In this document: piece after piece, positions 1 through 7,237 of the stretch | Layout of the letters: each line of letters starts with the position of its first letter | Numbering within the stretch: position 1 is the first letter of the stretch | Source: Bacteroidota bacterium | GTDB lineage: Bacteria > Bacteroidota > Bacteroidia > Cytophagales > Cyclobacteriaceae | NCBI GenBank assembly: GCA_023431285.1 | Contig: JAEYXN010000329.1 | Coordinates: 1 to 29,243, forward strand | Direction: 5' to 3' | DNA: 29,243 nt | The notes under the pieces: model-generated | Seen by the model: the letters and a program-made list of their open reading frames with translations, nothing else | The model's database searches: none | Told to the model about the DNA's origin: nothing | Program-made: the position numbers and the translations under genes

Positions 1-912
1 ATCCTGAACTACCTCATCCTTACTGGAAAGAATAAAATTTTGAACGATTGTTGCCTGAGCATAAGGGCCGATACTATTGTTCAGGAAATGGTATTTGATT
101 CCGAGAGGAAACCTCAATGTGTTTGCCGTTACGAAGTGATCTTCGTAAAAAGTGGTATATCTCCTGGTGTAGCTTCCACTAAACTGAAAAGTTCTTTTAG
201 CTGAAAGAACATGAAGAGATAGCGCCACTCCAGGGGCCAGTCGAGGAAGGAATACGTTCATACCCACTCCTGCCGACAGAGTCGTTCCGTTCGCAAGTTC
301 AAACGCATTTCCGGGGGTACTGATTTTGTAGCTATCATAGCCGGCCAGAAGTTCGAAACCTATCTTAACCTTTTCCAACCTCATCTTGAACCTGGTAGAT
401 CCTCCTCCTTTACAATTGTTGTAGTTCCTTAATACATTTGCCAGAGCGTCGCCGTCATAGTTGATCTGATCCGCGGAAAGGTTGCATTCACCGAGGAAAC
501 TATTCAGAACTTTCAAATAATAGTTATCATCTGCTTTTCGCGGGCTAAGCGAAAAAAGACCGTCTTTCATTAAATAAAACCGGCTTCCGAATTGCAGCAG
601 CGAAGCCCTTCCTGCCAGGATCTGCCTCAGGAATACTCTTTTCCTGCCTTCATCGTTGATCGAGGCTGAGACATACCGGTAGTCCCCAATGATGCCATAT
701 TCAAGCAGTTCATCCGGCGTGAATCGTTGAGTTTCTGATTTTTCCGAACTGCGAAAAACACAAAATGTAGATGATGCTCCCTCTTCGTAACGAATGAATC
801 CAGGAATGGAATCGCGACTATTCTTAATAATGTAACCAGTCCTGAAATCCCATTGAGCGTATAGTTGGATGCATGGCAACAGGAGGATAAGGAGGAGTAA
901 CGATTTTTTCAT
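1..912 (-). CDS. Exported beta-barrel-like outer-membrane protein (3' part cut by window edge)
   Basis: An open frame of 304 codons runs from the ATG at 912 leftward off the window without a stop. I translated it by hand because it is incomplete. It begins with a clear signal peptide (MKK, Leu/Ile-rich core, cleavage probably after LYA around residue 19). Residues ~20-165 form a domain that also appears in the gene at 1886-2623 (pattern G-x-[IL]-[IV]-x-N-S then G-x-I-[RK]-Y). From ~170 onward the sequence alternates hydrophobic and polar residues with many Gly and aromatic positions, as in an outer-membrane beta barrel or porin-like fold. The start is supported by a consensus promoter just upstream. 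The function is unknown, and a transport or surface role is only inferred. It could also be a soluble periplasmic beta protein. Confidence 0.7.
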   Translation of the reverse strand, partial: MKKSLLLLILLLPCIQLYAQWDFRTGYIIKNSRDSIPGFIRYEEGASSTFCVFRSSEKSETQRFTPDELLEYGIIGDYRYVSASINDEGRKRVFLRQILAGRASLLQFGSRFYLMKDGLFSLSPRKADDNYYLKVLNSFLGECNLSADQINYDGDALANVLRNYNNCKGGGSTRFKMRLEKVKIGFELLAGYDSYKISTPGNAFELANGTTLSAGVGMNVFLPRLAPGVALSLHVLSAKRTFQFSGSYTRRYTTFYEDHFVTANTLRFPLGIKYHFLNNSIGPYAQATIVQNFILSSKDEVVQD

Positions 913-932
913 AACAGCTAACAGGGGTCTGG

Positions 933-962
933 CAAAGATAGCAACCAGCAACATAATGGCAA
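933..962 (-). promoter_or_regulatory. Bacteroidota-type promoter for the leftward exported-protein gene
   Basis: Reading leftward, TTG (960-962) is followed after exactly 19 bases by TATCTTTG (933-940). This matches the Bacteroidota TTG-N19-TAnnTTTG arrangement recognised by the primary sigma factor. Transcription would start near 925, about a dozen bases before the ATG at 912. It is the best-matched promoter in the window, the only one where both boxes and the spacing agree. Confidence 0.65.
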
Positions 963-1017
963 GACACAGGCTCTTATGGTGTAAGTTCCTCGCTGACAAT
1001 CCATTTTTATTGAAAGG

Positions 1018-1683
1018 TCAGCTCTTTGAATCAGAGTAACTTCTGAACTCCTTTATCCAATGATAGAGACCGAAGCCGGCAATGAAGCAGAAAACAAAAT
1101 ACAATATGCTATACAACAGCAACTCCCTTTGAAAGTATAGATAGGCCGCAACGATATCGACGAGAATCCAGATGATCCAGCACTCCACCTTTTTTTGAAT
1201 CATATAAAAAGTAGTCACGATGCTCATCACCATGATAAAAGAATCCAGGTAAGGGTACGCGCTTGGCTTATGAAAAAGCGCCGGCGCGAACTCATGCAAA
1301 TTCTTCGAAAACAAGCCGACTGCGATTGTTCCGGCTATTCCAACTGTAACCAAAACCATTATTCCGGTTTTGGAGAGAAAACTGATCCGAAGTTGATTTC
1401 TCTTGTCCTCCTCCCCTTTGTCTGGATGCAGCCAACGCCACCATCCGACAAGATTTGTAACCAGAAAAAATACCTGCAAGAACATATCAGGATATAGCTG
1501 GACCTGATAAAAAAGAAAGAACGACAAAATTACATTGACCACACCAATGGGCCAGCTCCATACATTGGCGAGTGATGACAGGAGAACGGCTACCGCGCCG
1601 AAGATGAGTCCAAAAAATTCGAGGTAGCTTACCGCGTATCCTGCGATGGTAAAAAACACATTGTCGATATCAAAAAAGGCCAT
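1018..1683 (-). CDS. pnuC: PnuC-family vitamin/nucleoside transporter
   Basis: A 221-residue polytopic membrane protein of the PnuC family, which moves nicotinamide riboside (some relatives carry thiamine or riboflavin) by facilitated diffusion coupled to intracellular phosphorylation. I see about seven hydrophobic segments and the family signatures WSWPIGVVNV (~42-51), QVFFLVTNLVGWW (~70-82) and, near the end, ECWIIWILVDI (~167-177). Full length for the family. It starts with ATG and is divergent from the gene at 1886. I found no TPP-riboswitch core in the upstream stretch, which argues weakly against thiamine-controlled PnuT. Nicotinamide riboside would fit a neighbourhood of NAD-linked kynurenine genes, but that is inference; the substrate cannot be read from the sequence. 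Confidence 0.88.
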   Translation of the reverse strand: MAFFDIDNVFFTIAGYAVSYLEFFGLIFGAVAVLLSSLANVWSWPIGVVNVILSFFLFYQVQLYPDMFLQVFFLVTNLVGWWRWLHPDKGEEDKRNQLRISFLSKTGIMVLVTVGIAGTIAVGLFSKNLHEFAPALFHKPSAYPYLDSFIMVMSIVTTFYMIQKKVECWIIWILVDIVAAYLYFQRELLLYSILYFVFCFIAGFGLYHWIKEFRSYSDSKS

Positions 1684-1714
1684 GAAGGCTGAAAGATACT
1701 CATACGCTGCTGGC

Positions 1715-1736
1715 TAAAAAAGTCGCTACTTTTTTA
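1715..1736. repeat. AT-rich inverted repeat in the pnuC upstream region
   Basis: TAAAAAAGT and ACTTTTTTA are perfect 9-base arms around the loop CGCT, about 30 bases upstream of the pnuC ATG in the 202-base divergent gap. It could be an operator or a leader hairpin. It is AT-rich and could have arisen by chance. The rest of the gap shows no gene; its only other feature is the -7-like box at 1863. Confidence 0.35.
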
Positions 1737-1862
1737 CTGAGCTCCCAGCCACCTGGCGAGCCTTCCAAATGGTTGTGTGTAGCCATACCGTTGAATCACC
1801 CTCCGATTTCTAAAATTGCGGGTGGAAAATTACATCGCCGCGAAGGAACGATACTGTTTCGC

Positions 1863-1870
1863 TAAATTTG
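1863..1870 (+). promoter_or_regulatory. Candidate -7 box upstream of the 1886 gene
   Basis: TAAATTTG matches TAnnTTTG. No TTG lies at the expected 19-20 base distance upstream, so this is half a promoter. Its position rules against translation from the TTG at 1868, which lies inside the box, and supports the ATG at 1886 as the start. Confidence 0.4.
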
Positions 1871-1885
1871 ATAAACCTCAGACCT

Positions 1886-2623
1886 ATGCGGACCCTCCTG
1901 ACAATTACCTTGTTGGTACTGTGCAATGCCACAGCCTTCCCTCAACTAAATGTAGATGCAGAACTTCTCGCGGGCCCTGAGTGGTTTCAGGGAAGTCTCG
2001 TGTTGAACAGCGGAAAAGAGTATCGCGGGTTAATCAAATACAATGATAAAACAGATATCGTGTCCGTTGAGAACGGACGTGAATCGAAATCATTTACCGC
2101 CCGGCATGTTTCTGGTTTTGAATTCTTCGATGAGGTTTCGAAGAAACAACGCGTGTTTTTTTCGATCCCTGTCGAAGAGCGGATCGCAAACGCAAAGAGA
2201 CCATTATTCTTCGAAGTACTTATGGAGTCACGGGATTTCGCGCTGCTATCCAAGATTGCTCCAATACGTGTTGACCGCCGCGAATACAGTACGCCTACAA
2301 TGTTCAATCCGGCCACAGGATCATTCGCAGCAGGAAGATTCTACGGTTATCCGGCCACCATCTCCCAGACTGAAACTCTCTTCTTCTTCAGCAAAGAAGG
2401 AGAAATACGACCTTTCCTTGAGATCAAGGAGAAAGAGATTGATGGTATGTTCTTCGACCGGTCCGTTGTGAAGAACCGATTGCTCGATGATGATGCCCTT
2501 AGACGTTTCACAAGTGGACATTATAATGAGCTCATATCCTACGCCCAGGAGAATTCTCTCGACATTAAAGAGAAGAACGATCTCATCACGATACTGAATT
2601 ATTACAATTCGATTTGTCGTTGA
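1886..2623 (+). CDS. Exported hypothetical protein sharing a domain with the gene at 1-912
   Basis: A 245-residue protein of unknown function. The ATG at 1886 is chosen because it opens a good signal peptide (MRTLLTITLLVLCNATAF, cleavage near residue 18-20); an upstream in-frame TTG at 1868 would add six residues and spoil it. The mature part has a beta-rich start with the pattern GSLVLNS...GLIKY, then an acidic/basic C-terminal part ending in ITILNYYNSICR. By eye this matches the mature N-terminal part of the protein at 1-912 (GYIIKNS...GFIRY, ending near NVLRNYNNCK), but here nothing barrel-like follows. It therefore looks like a free-standing copy of that domain, probably periplasmic. Its stop codon directly abuts the stop of the convergent dehydrogenase gene. 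Confidence 0.72.
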   Translation: MRTLLTITLLVLCNATAFPQLNVDAELLAGPEWFQGSLVLNSGKEYRGLIKYNDKTDIVSVENGRESKSFTARHVSGFEFFDEVSKKQRVFFSIPVEERIANAKRPLFFEVLMESRDFALLSKIAPIRVDRREYSTPTMFNPATGSFAAGRFYGYPATISQTETLFFFSKEGEIRPFLEIKEKEIDGMFFDRSVVKNRLLDDDALRRFTSGHYNELISYAQENSLDIKEKNDLITILNYYNSICR

Positions 2624-4066
2624 TCAATGATGGATACAAATATTCTTTGTATCCATAAAGAATTTCAATGCATCCCATCCGCCCTCCCTTCCGAGGCCTG
2701 ACTGTTTCATTCCGCCAAAGGGTGTTCTCAAGTCCCGCAATAGCCAGCAGTTGACCCAGACAATACCTGAGTTGATTGCCGAGGCAACACGATGGGCTCT
2801 TCCGAGATTATCTGTCCAGATCGTCGCTGATAATCCATACTGGGTGGCGTTGGCGAGTTCTAAAGCTTGATCCTCCGAATCGAAGGATTGAATCGTCACC
2901 ACAGGTCCGAATATTTCTTCCTGATTAGTTCGGCAATTCACACCCAGTCCAGTGATGACCGTTGGCTCAACAAAGTATCCGTCGCTGCATCTCCCGGCAA
3001 CCTGAACACGTTTGCCGCCACACTCAATCTTCCCACCTTCCTCCACAGCCAATTTAATATAGGACAAAACCTTATTCATGTGGGTCTCAGAAACCAACGC
3101 GCCGATCTTTACGTCATCATGCAGCGGATCTCCAAGGTTTAGAGCAGCCACTTCGTTAATAAACGATTCGACAAAACGATCATAAATTTTTCCTTGTACA
3201 TAAATTCGAGACCCGCACAAGCAAATCTCACCTTGATTGGTAAATGACGATCGTACCGAAGATTTTACGGCGTTCTCAAAATCGCAATCAGCAAAGACCA
3301 GGTTCGGATTTTTCCCACCAAGTTCCAATGAAAGTTTTTTGAAATGGGGTGCCGCAGCCGTTGCTATTTTTCTTCCGGTCACTGTACCTCCTGTAAAAGA
3401 TATCGCCCGCACCAAAGGGTGATCTATGATTGCCTTACCACACCTTTCACCCGTGCCATGTATTATGTTCAATACCCCTGGCGGAAGCCCGGCATTGAAA
3501 CACAACTCAGCGAGTAGAAATGCCGTCATCGGAGTCAGTTCGGAAGGCTTTGCCACAACGGTACATCCAGCTGCCAGCGCGGGTGCTATCTTCCATGTAA
3601 ACAAATAAAGAGGAAGATTCCATGGAGAGATGCATCCCGCGACGCCAATGGGTGAATGTAGCGTATAGTTTATGGTCTGCGCGTCCGTGATATGGGCATC
3701 GGTTGAATGATGCATCGCAGCAGTTGCATAGAACCGTATGTTCGCAGAAGCACGCGGGATATCCATTGTGCGAGCCAGGGCAATAGGCTTACCGTTGTCG
3801 ATGCTCTCAGCGAGCGCAAGCGTTTCAAGGTTGCTGTCTATTTCTGAAGCTATCTTCAGCAGGATAGCGGCACGTTCTGAAGCGGGAAGCGCCGACCATG
3901 CCGGGAAGGCGTTCTGCGCAGCAATTACAGCATGGTGAACGTCGGCGTCGTCAGAGTCAGGCACGAGGCTATAAGGTTTACCTTCTGCAGGATTGATATT
4001 TTCGAGGTAACGCCTGTTAAGGGGCTCACAAAACTCCCCATTGATGTAATTCAGAATTTTTCTCAT
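2624..4066 (-). CDS. Aldehyde dehydrogenase, 2-aminomuconate-semialdehyde dehydrogenase type
   Basis: A 480-residue NAD(P)-dependent aldehyde dehydrogenase. The Rossmann region carries SPWNLP (~148-153) and AKPSELTP; the catalytic Glu lies in LELGGKNP (~E248) and the nucleophile in NQGEICLC (~C282). The stretches SSFTNQGEICLC and NCWLLRDLRTPFGG resemble ALDH8A1 and bacterial 2-aminomuconate 6-semialdehyde dehydrogenases, which oxidise the product of aminocarboxymuconate semialdehyde decarboxylation to 2-aminomuconate. That assignment fits the adjacent kynurenine genes; a 2-hydroxymuconate semialdehyde dehydrogenase is the main alternative. I chose the ATG at 4066, two bases after the SDR stop; a TTG at 4072 would overlap that stop. 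It is cotranscribed with the SDR gene. Confidence 0.85.
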   Translation of the reverse strand: MRKILNYINGEFCEPLNRRYLENINPAEGKPYSLVPDSDDADVHHAVIAAQNAFPAWSALPASERAAILLKIASEIDSNLETLALAESIDNGKPIALARTMDIPRASANIRFYATAAMHHSTDAHITDAQTINYTLHSPIGVAGCISPWNLPLYLFTWKIAPALAAGCTVVAKPSELTPMTAFLLAELCFNAGLPPGVLNIIHGTGERCGKAIIDHPLVRAISFTGGTVTGRKIATAAAPHFKKLSLELGGKNPNLVFADCDFENAVKSSVRSSFTNQGEICLCGSRIYVQGKIYDRFVESFINEVAALNLGDPLHDDVKIGALVSETHMNKVLSYIKLAVEEGGKIECGGKRVQVAGRCSDGYFVEPTVITGLGVNCRTNQEEIFGPVVTIQSFDSEDQALELANATQYGLSATIWTDNLGRAHRVASAINSGIVWVNCWLLRDLRTPFGGMKQSGLGREGGWDALKFFMDTKNICIHH

Positions 4067-4068
4067 GA

Positions 4069-4854
4069 TCAAAGAGCTCCCGTCCGGCCTCCATCGACCG
4101 GAAGATTAATACCGTTGATGTATGCCGCGGCGGGAGTCGCCAGAAACGCAACGGCGGAAGCGACTTCATCTGGTTTGGCAATTCTTCCTACTGGTATCTC
4201 ACGGACCATATCCTCTTGCAATTCAGGAATAGTCTTCCCCGTCCTCTCCGCGTTTCGTGTGATGATCGATTCGAAACGTGCTGTCAGGGTCGCGCCGGGA
4301 AGAACATTATTAACCGTGATGCCATGTCTTCCCAACTCAACACTTAATGTCTTTGCCCAATTTGCAACGGCTCCTCTGATGGTATTCGAAACTCCCAATC
4401 CCTTGATCGGGATCTTCACAGAAGTAGAAATGATATTGATGATTCGTCCGTACTGTTCGGTGATCATCGAAGGGGAAAAAGCCTGCACCAAAATCTGATT
4501 GCACAGAAGGTGATTCGAAAACGCATGCACAAAATCGCTAAGCTGCGCATCGATTGCCTGTCCTGGTGGCGGTCCTCCTGTATTGTTGACGAGAATGTGA
4601 ACCTTGTTACGGGATGCGAAGTCATTCACTTTCTCTTTAAGAATAAGGGGATCGTTAAAATCCGCCTGGATATATTGGTGCGTTTGCCCTGATGTCATCG
4701 GCAGTTCGGCGCGAACATTTTTCAGCGCATCTTCATTTCGGGCGATGAGCACGACAGTAGCTCCCAGCCCAGCCAATTCAATGGCGCAAGCCTTTCCAAT
4801 ACCTTGCGTGCTTCCACACACCACTGCCGTCTTACCGTTCAGGTTCAGATCCAT
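4069..4854 (-). CDS. SDR-fold protein with altered catalytic residues
   Basis: A 261-residue short-chain dehydrogenase/reductase fold. The cofactor loop is CGSTQGIG (13-20, in place of TGxxxGIG), followed by NNTGG (~90-94), a Ser region at 143-145 and a typical C-terminal GINLPVDGG. Where the family has YxxxK there is SNTIR: Ser156 replaces the catalytic Tyr and Arg160 the Lys. The dinucleotide site is kept, so it may bind NAD(P) without the usual chemistry or use another mechanism. It heads a two-gene leftward unit with the aldehyde dehydrogenase and diverges from the dioxygenase across 89 bases, so a role in kynurenine breakdown is likely, but the reaction is unknown to me. Confidence 0.82.
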   Translation of the reverse strand: MDLNLNGKTAVVCGSTQGIGKACAIELAGLGATVVLIARNEDALKNVRAELPMTSGQTHQYIQADFNDPLILKEKVNDFASRNKVHILVNNTGGPPPGQAIDAQLSDFVHAFSNHLLCNQILVQAFSPSMITEQYGRIINIISTSVKIPIKGLGVSNTIRGAVANWAKTLSVELGRHGITVNNVLPGATLTARFESIITRNAERTGKTIPELQEDMVREIPVGRIAKPDEVASAVAFLATPAAAYINGINLPVDGGRTGAL

Positions 4855-4891
4855 TTTGAGCTTTTGTATGTAAATATAGGCGCAATCTTAT

Positions 4892-4899
4892 TAGTTTTG
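4892..4899 (+). promoter_or_regulatory. Candidate -7 box for the kynurenine operon
   Basis: TAGTTTTG matches TAnnTTTG and would start transcription about 40 bases before the dioxygenase ATG. The nearest TTG upstream (4864-4866) is 25 bases away, longer than the usual 19-20, so the promoter may be weak or need an activator. I saw no matching box for the divergent SDR gene in the same 89-base gap. Confidence 0.4.
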
Positions 4900-4943
4900 G
4901 TCAGAGCAACTCATTCAAAAACAATCTTAAAATCAGGCGGGAT

Positions 4944-5474
4944 ATGGCTATTCGAAGACCTTTCAACCTAAAGACGTGGATAAACGAAAACCGGGATCTA
5001 CTCAAGCCACCGGTGGGGAACAAAAATCTCTACGCGGACGCCGGGGACTATATCGTGATGATTGTGGGTGGTCCAAACGCCAGGAAGGACTTTCATTTCA
5101 ATGAAACCGAGGAACTCTTCTACCAGTTGGAGGGTGATATCAATGTCCGGATTCAGGAGGATGGCAAGCCTGTGGATATTCCGATCAGGGAAGGCGAGAT
5201 GTTTCTCCTGCCTGCTGGTGTCCCTCACCGCCCGGAGAGGCCCGCGAATACTATCGGACTCGTTATCGAATGCAAAAGGCCGGAGCGCGATATTGAGGAT
5301 GGCCTCATCTGGTACTGCGATAACTGCAATAACAAGTTGCATGAGTACCGGTTTCATCTCGACAACATTGAGAAAGATTTTCTTCCGCGTTTTCGCGAAT
5401 TCTATGGCTCAAAGGAGTTACGCACCTGCAGTAAATGCGGAACGGTAATGGAGGTTGATCCACGTTTCGTCTGA
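4944..5474 (+). CDS. nbaC: 3-hydroxyanthranilate 3,4-dioxygenase
   Basis: A 176-residue cupin dioxygenase that opens the ring of 3-hydroxyanthranilate with O2 to give 2-amino-3-carboxymuconate 6-semialdehyde. The Fe(II) ligands are in place: His51 and Glu57 in FHFNETEELFY, and His95 in PAGVPHRPER; Arg47 and Arg99 are at substrate-binding positions. The C-terminus has the second, rubredoxin-like metal site of the bacterial type, Cys125/Cys128 (CDNC) and Cys162/Cys165 (CSKC). Length and spacing match the characterised bacterial enzymes. It is the first gene of a tight rightward operon, with three bases separating it from the alkyltransferase gene. Confidence 0.95.
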   Translation: MAIRRPFNLKTWINENRDLLKPPVGNKNLYADAGDYIVMIVGGPNARKDFHFNETEELFYQLEGDINVRIQEDGKPVDIPIREGEMFLLPAGVPHRPERPANTIGLVIECKRPERDIEDGLIWYCDNCNNKLHEYRFHLDNIEKDFLPRFREFYGSKELRTCSKCGTVMEVDPRFV

Positions 5475-5477
5475 TGT

Positions 5478-5954
5478 ATGCAAGGTGTTGGATACTACCA
5501 ATCTCCGGCAGGGCTTCTCAAGATACGGTCGTTGGATGGCGCCATCAGTGAGGTCACTTTCGTAATCGAGACAGATGAGCCTTCGCATATCAATTCAGTG
5601 ATCGAGAAATGCATCACTGAGCTGGACGAATATTTCAATAAGGGCCGGAAATTCTTCACTGTGGAGATCAACCCTCTGGGTACTGAATTTCAGAAAAAAG
5701 TGTGGGCGGAGTTAATCACTATTCCATTCGGATCAACAATCTCATACGAAGAACTTGCTTTACGTCTCGGAGATATAAAATCCATTCGGGCTGCCGGGCT
5801 GGCGAATGGTCGGAATCCCATCGCCATTATTGTTCCATGTCATCGCGTGATTGGAAAGAACGGTGATCTCACAGGGTATGCCGGCGGACTTGACCGAAAG
5901 GAGTGGCTCTTGTATCATGAGGGATCGTTACTCCGGCAACTCAATTTATTTTAA
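5478..5954 (+). CDS. ogt: Methylated-DNA--protein-cysteine S-methyltransferase
   Basis: A 158-residue suicide DNA-repair protein that takes the alkyl group from O6-alkylguanine onto its own cysteine. The active-site motif PCHRVIG holds Cys121; RAAGLANGRNP (104-114) supplies the arginine finger of the helix-turn-helix; TEFQKKVW and the SYEEL segment are typical. It lies three bases after the dioxygenase stop and five before kynureninase, so it is almost certainly on the same transcript. Its link to tryptophan breakdown is not obvious. All motifs are intact, so I expect a working enzyme. Confidence 0.93.
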   Translation: MQGVGYYQSPAGLLKIRSLDGAISEVTFVIETDEPSHINSVIEKCITELDEYFNKGRKFFTVEINPLGTEFQKKVWAELITIPFGSTISYEELALRLGDIKSIRAAGLANGRNPIAIIVPCHRVIGKNGDLTGYAGGLDRKEWLLYHEGSLLRQLNLF

Positions 5955-5959
5955 AACTT

Positions 5960-7237
5960 ATGGCAGCTAAGCTCCTGTTCAGGGACGAATTAAGATTTGC
6001 GCGGGAGATGGATCAGCTCGATCCGCTTCGAAGCTTCCGAAAGGAGTTCTACTTTCCTAAATACGACGGGAAGAATGGAATTTACCTGGTGGGTAATTCT
6101 CTCGGGTTGCAACCTCGTAATACAAAGAATTTTGTTAATCAAGAATTGGAAGACTGGGGCGCTCTCGGAGTGGAGGGGCATCTTCATGCGCGGCGTCCCT
6201 GGGCTTTCTATCACCGTGCCTCAAAAAAATCACTGGCTCGTCTCGTTGGTGCGAATCCCTCAGAGGTTGTCGCGATGAATCAGCTTACCGTGAATTTACA
6301 TTTGTTGATGGTGTCTTTCTATCGGCCAAAGAAACGAAGGTATAAGATCCTTACGGAAGCTGGCGCATTCTCATCAGATCAATACGCCTTCGAAACTCAG
6401 ATTAAATTTCACGGTCTTGATCCGGCGGATGCGTTGATTGAGTTGAAGCCTCGGGATGGTGAGCATGTATTGCGTACTGAAGATATCGTTGCCGCCATCA
6501 ACACGAACGCAGATAGTCTTGCCCTGGTGATCTTTGGTGGTGTGCAATATTATACCGGGCAATTTTTCGATCTGAAAATCATCACATCAGCTGCACACAA
6601 CGCGGGAGCTATTGCGGGATTTGATCTTGCACATGCTATTGGTAACACTCCTTTGAAGTTGCACGACCAGGGTGTAGACTTTGCCGTGTGGTGCAGTTAT
6701 AAATACCTTAATGCGGGACCGGGCGGAATTGCGGGTGCGTTTGTTCACGAGCGTCATGCTGCCGATGCTTCATTGCCTCGCTTTGGAGGATGGTGGGGAC
6801 ATGATGAAGAAGAGCGTTTCCAAATGAAGAAGGGCTTCAAGCCGATGGACGGCATTGATGGGTGGCAAACTTCCAATGTGCCGGTTTTCCAGGCTGCAGC
6901 GCTGCTTGCGTCGCTCAGTCTTTTCGACAGAGCAGGCTTCACACGTCTTCGGAAAAAGAGTATACAACTGACTGGCTACCTGGAATTCCTTCTTAACCAA
7001 ATAGATCCTGAGCAGGATTTATTCAGCATTATCACTCCAATGAATGCAGAAGAAAGAGGATGTCAGTTATCGTTAAAGATGAAATCAAATGGTAAAGACG
7101 TTTTCAAGAAAATATCGAAGAAAGGGATATTCGCTGACTGGCGGGAGCCTGCGGTGATCAGAGTCGCTCCTGTGCCGCTTTATAACACTTTCGAAGATGT
7201 ATTTCGATTTTCCCGTATCTTAAAAGAAGTTTTATAG
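5960..7237 (+). CDS. kynU: Kynureninase
   Basis: A 425-residue PLP-dependent hydrolase that splits 3-hydroxykynurenine (or kynurenine) into 3-hydroxyanthranilate (or anthranilate) and alanine. Visible signatures are GNSLGLQP (~45-52), the substrate-site HxRRPW-like stretch LHARRPW, FDLAHAIGN with the PLP-nitrogen Asp, and WCSYKYLNAGPGG with the Schiff-base Lys248. The C-terminal ADWREPAVIRVAPVPLYNTF is also typical. Full length for the family. With KMO and the dioxygenase beside it, the physiological substrate is most likely 3-hydroxykynurenine. Its TAG stop shares a base with the next gene's GTG. Confidence 0.96.
   Translation: MAAKLLFRDELRFAREMDQLDPLRSFRKEFYFPKYDGKNGIYLVGNSLGLQPRNTKNFVNQELEDWGALGVEGHLHARRPWAFYHRASKKSLARLVGANPSEVVAMNQLTVNLHLLMVSFYRPKKRRYKILTEAGAFSSDQYAFETQIKFHGLDPADALIELKPRDGEHVLRTEDIVAAINTNADSLALVIFGGVQYYTGQFFDLKIITSAAHNAGAIAGFDLAHAIGNTPLKLHDQGVDFAVWCSYKYLNAGPGGIAGAFVHERHAADASLPRFGGWWGHDEEERFQMKKGFKPMDGIDGWQTSNVPVFQAAALLASLSLFDRAGFTRLRKKSIQLTGYLEFLLNQIDPEQDLFSIITPMNAEERGCQLSLKMKSNGKDVFKKISKKGIFADWREPAVIRVAPVPLYNTFEDVFRFSRILKEVL

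Noticed and set aside
1195..1497. Rightward frame with a His-rich start (HDAHHHDK)
   Set aside because: It lies wholly inside pnuC on the other strand, and its composition follows from the hydrophobic codons of that gene.
1684..1885. Possible TPP riboswitch upstream of pnuC
   Set aside because: On the pnuC strand I could not find the CTGAGA and ACCTGA core elements, so I do not call one.
3932..4498. Rightward 188-residue frame across the dehydrogenase/SDR junction
   Set aside because: It is antisense to two well-conserved enzymes and has no domain or start signal.
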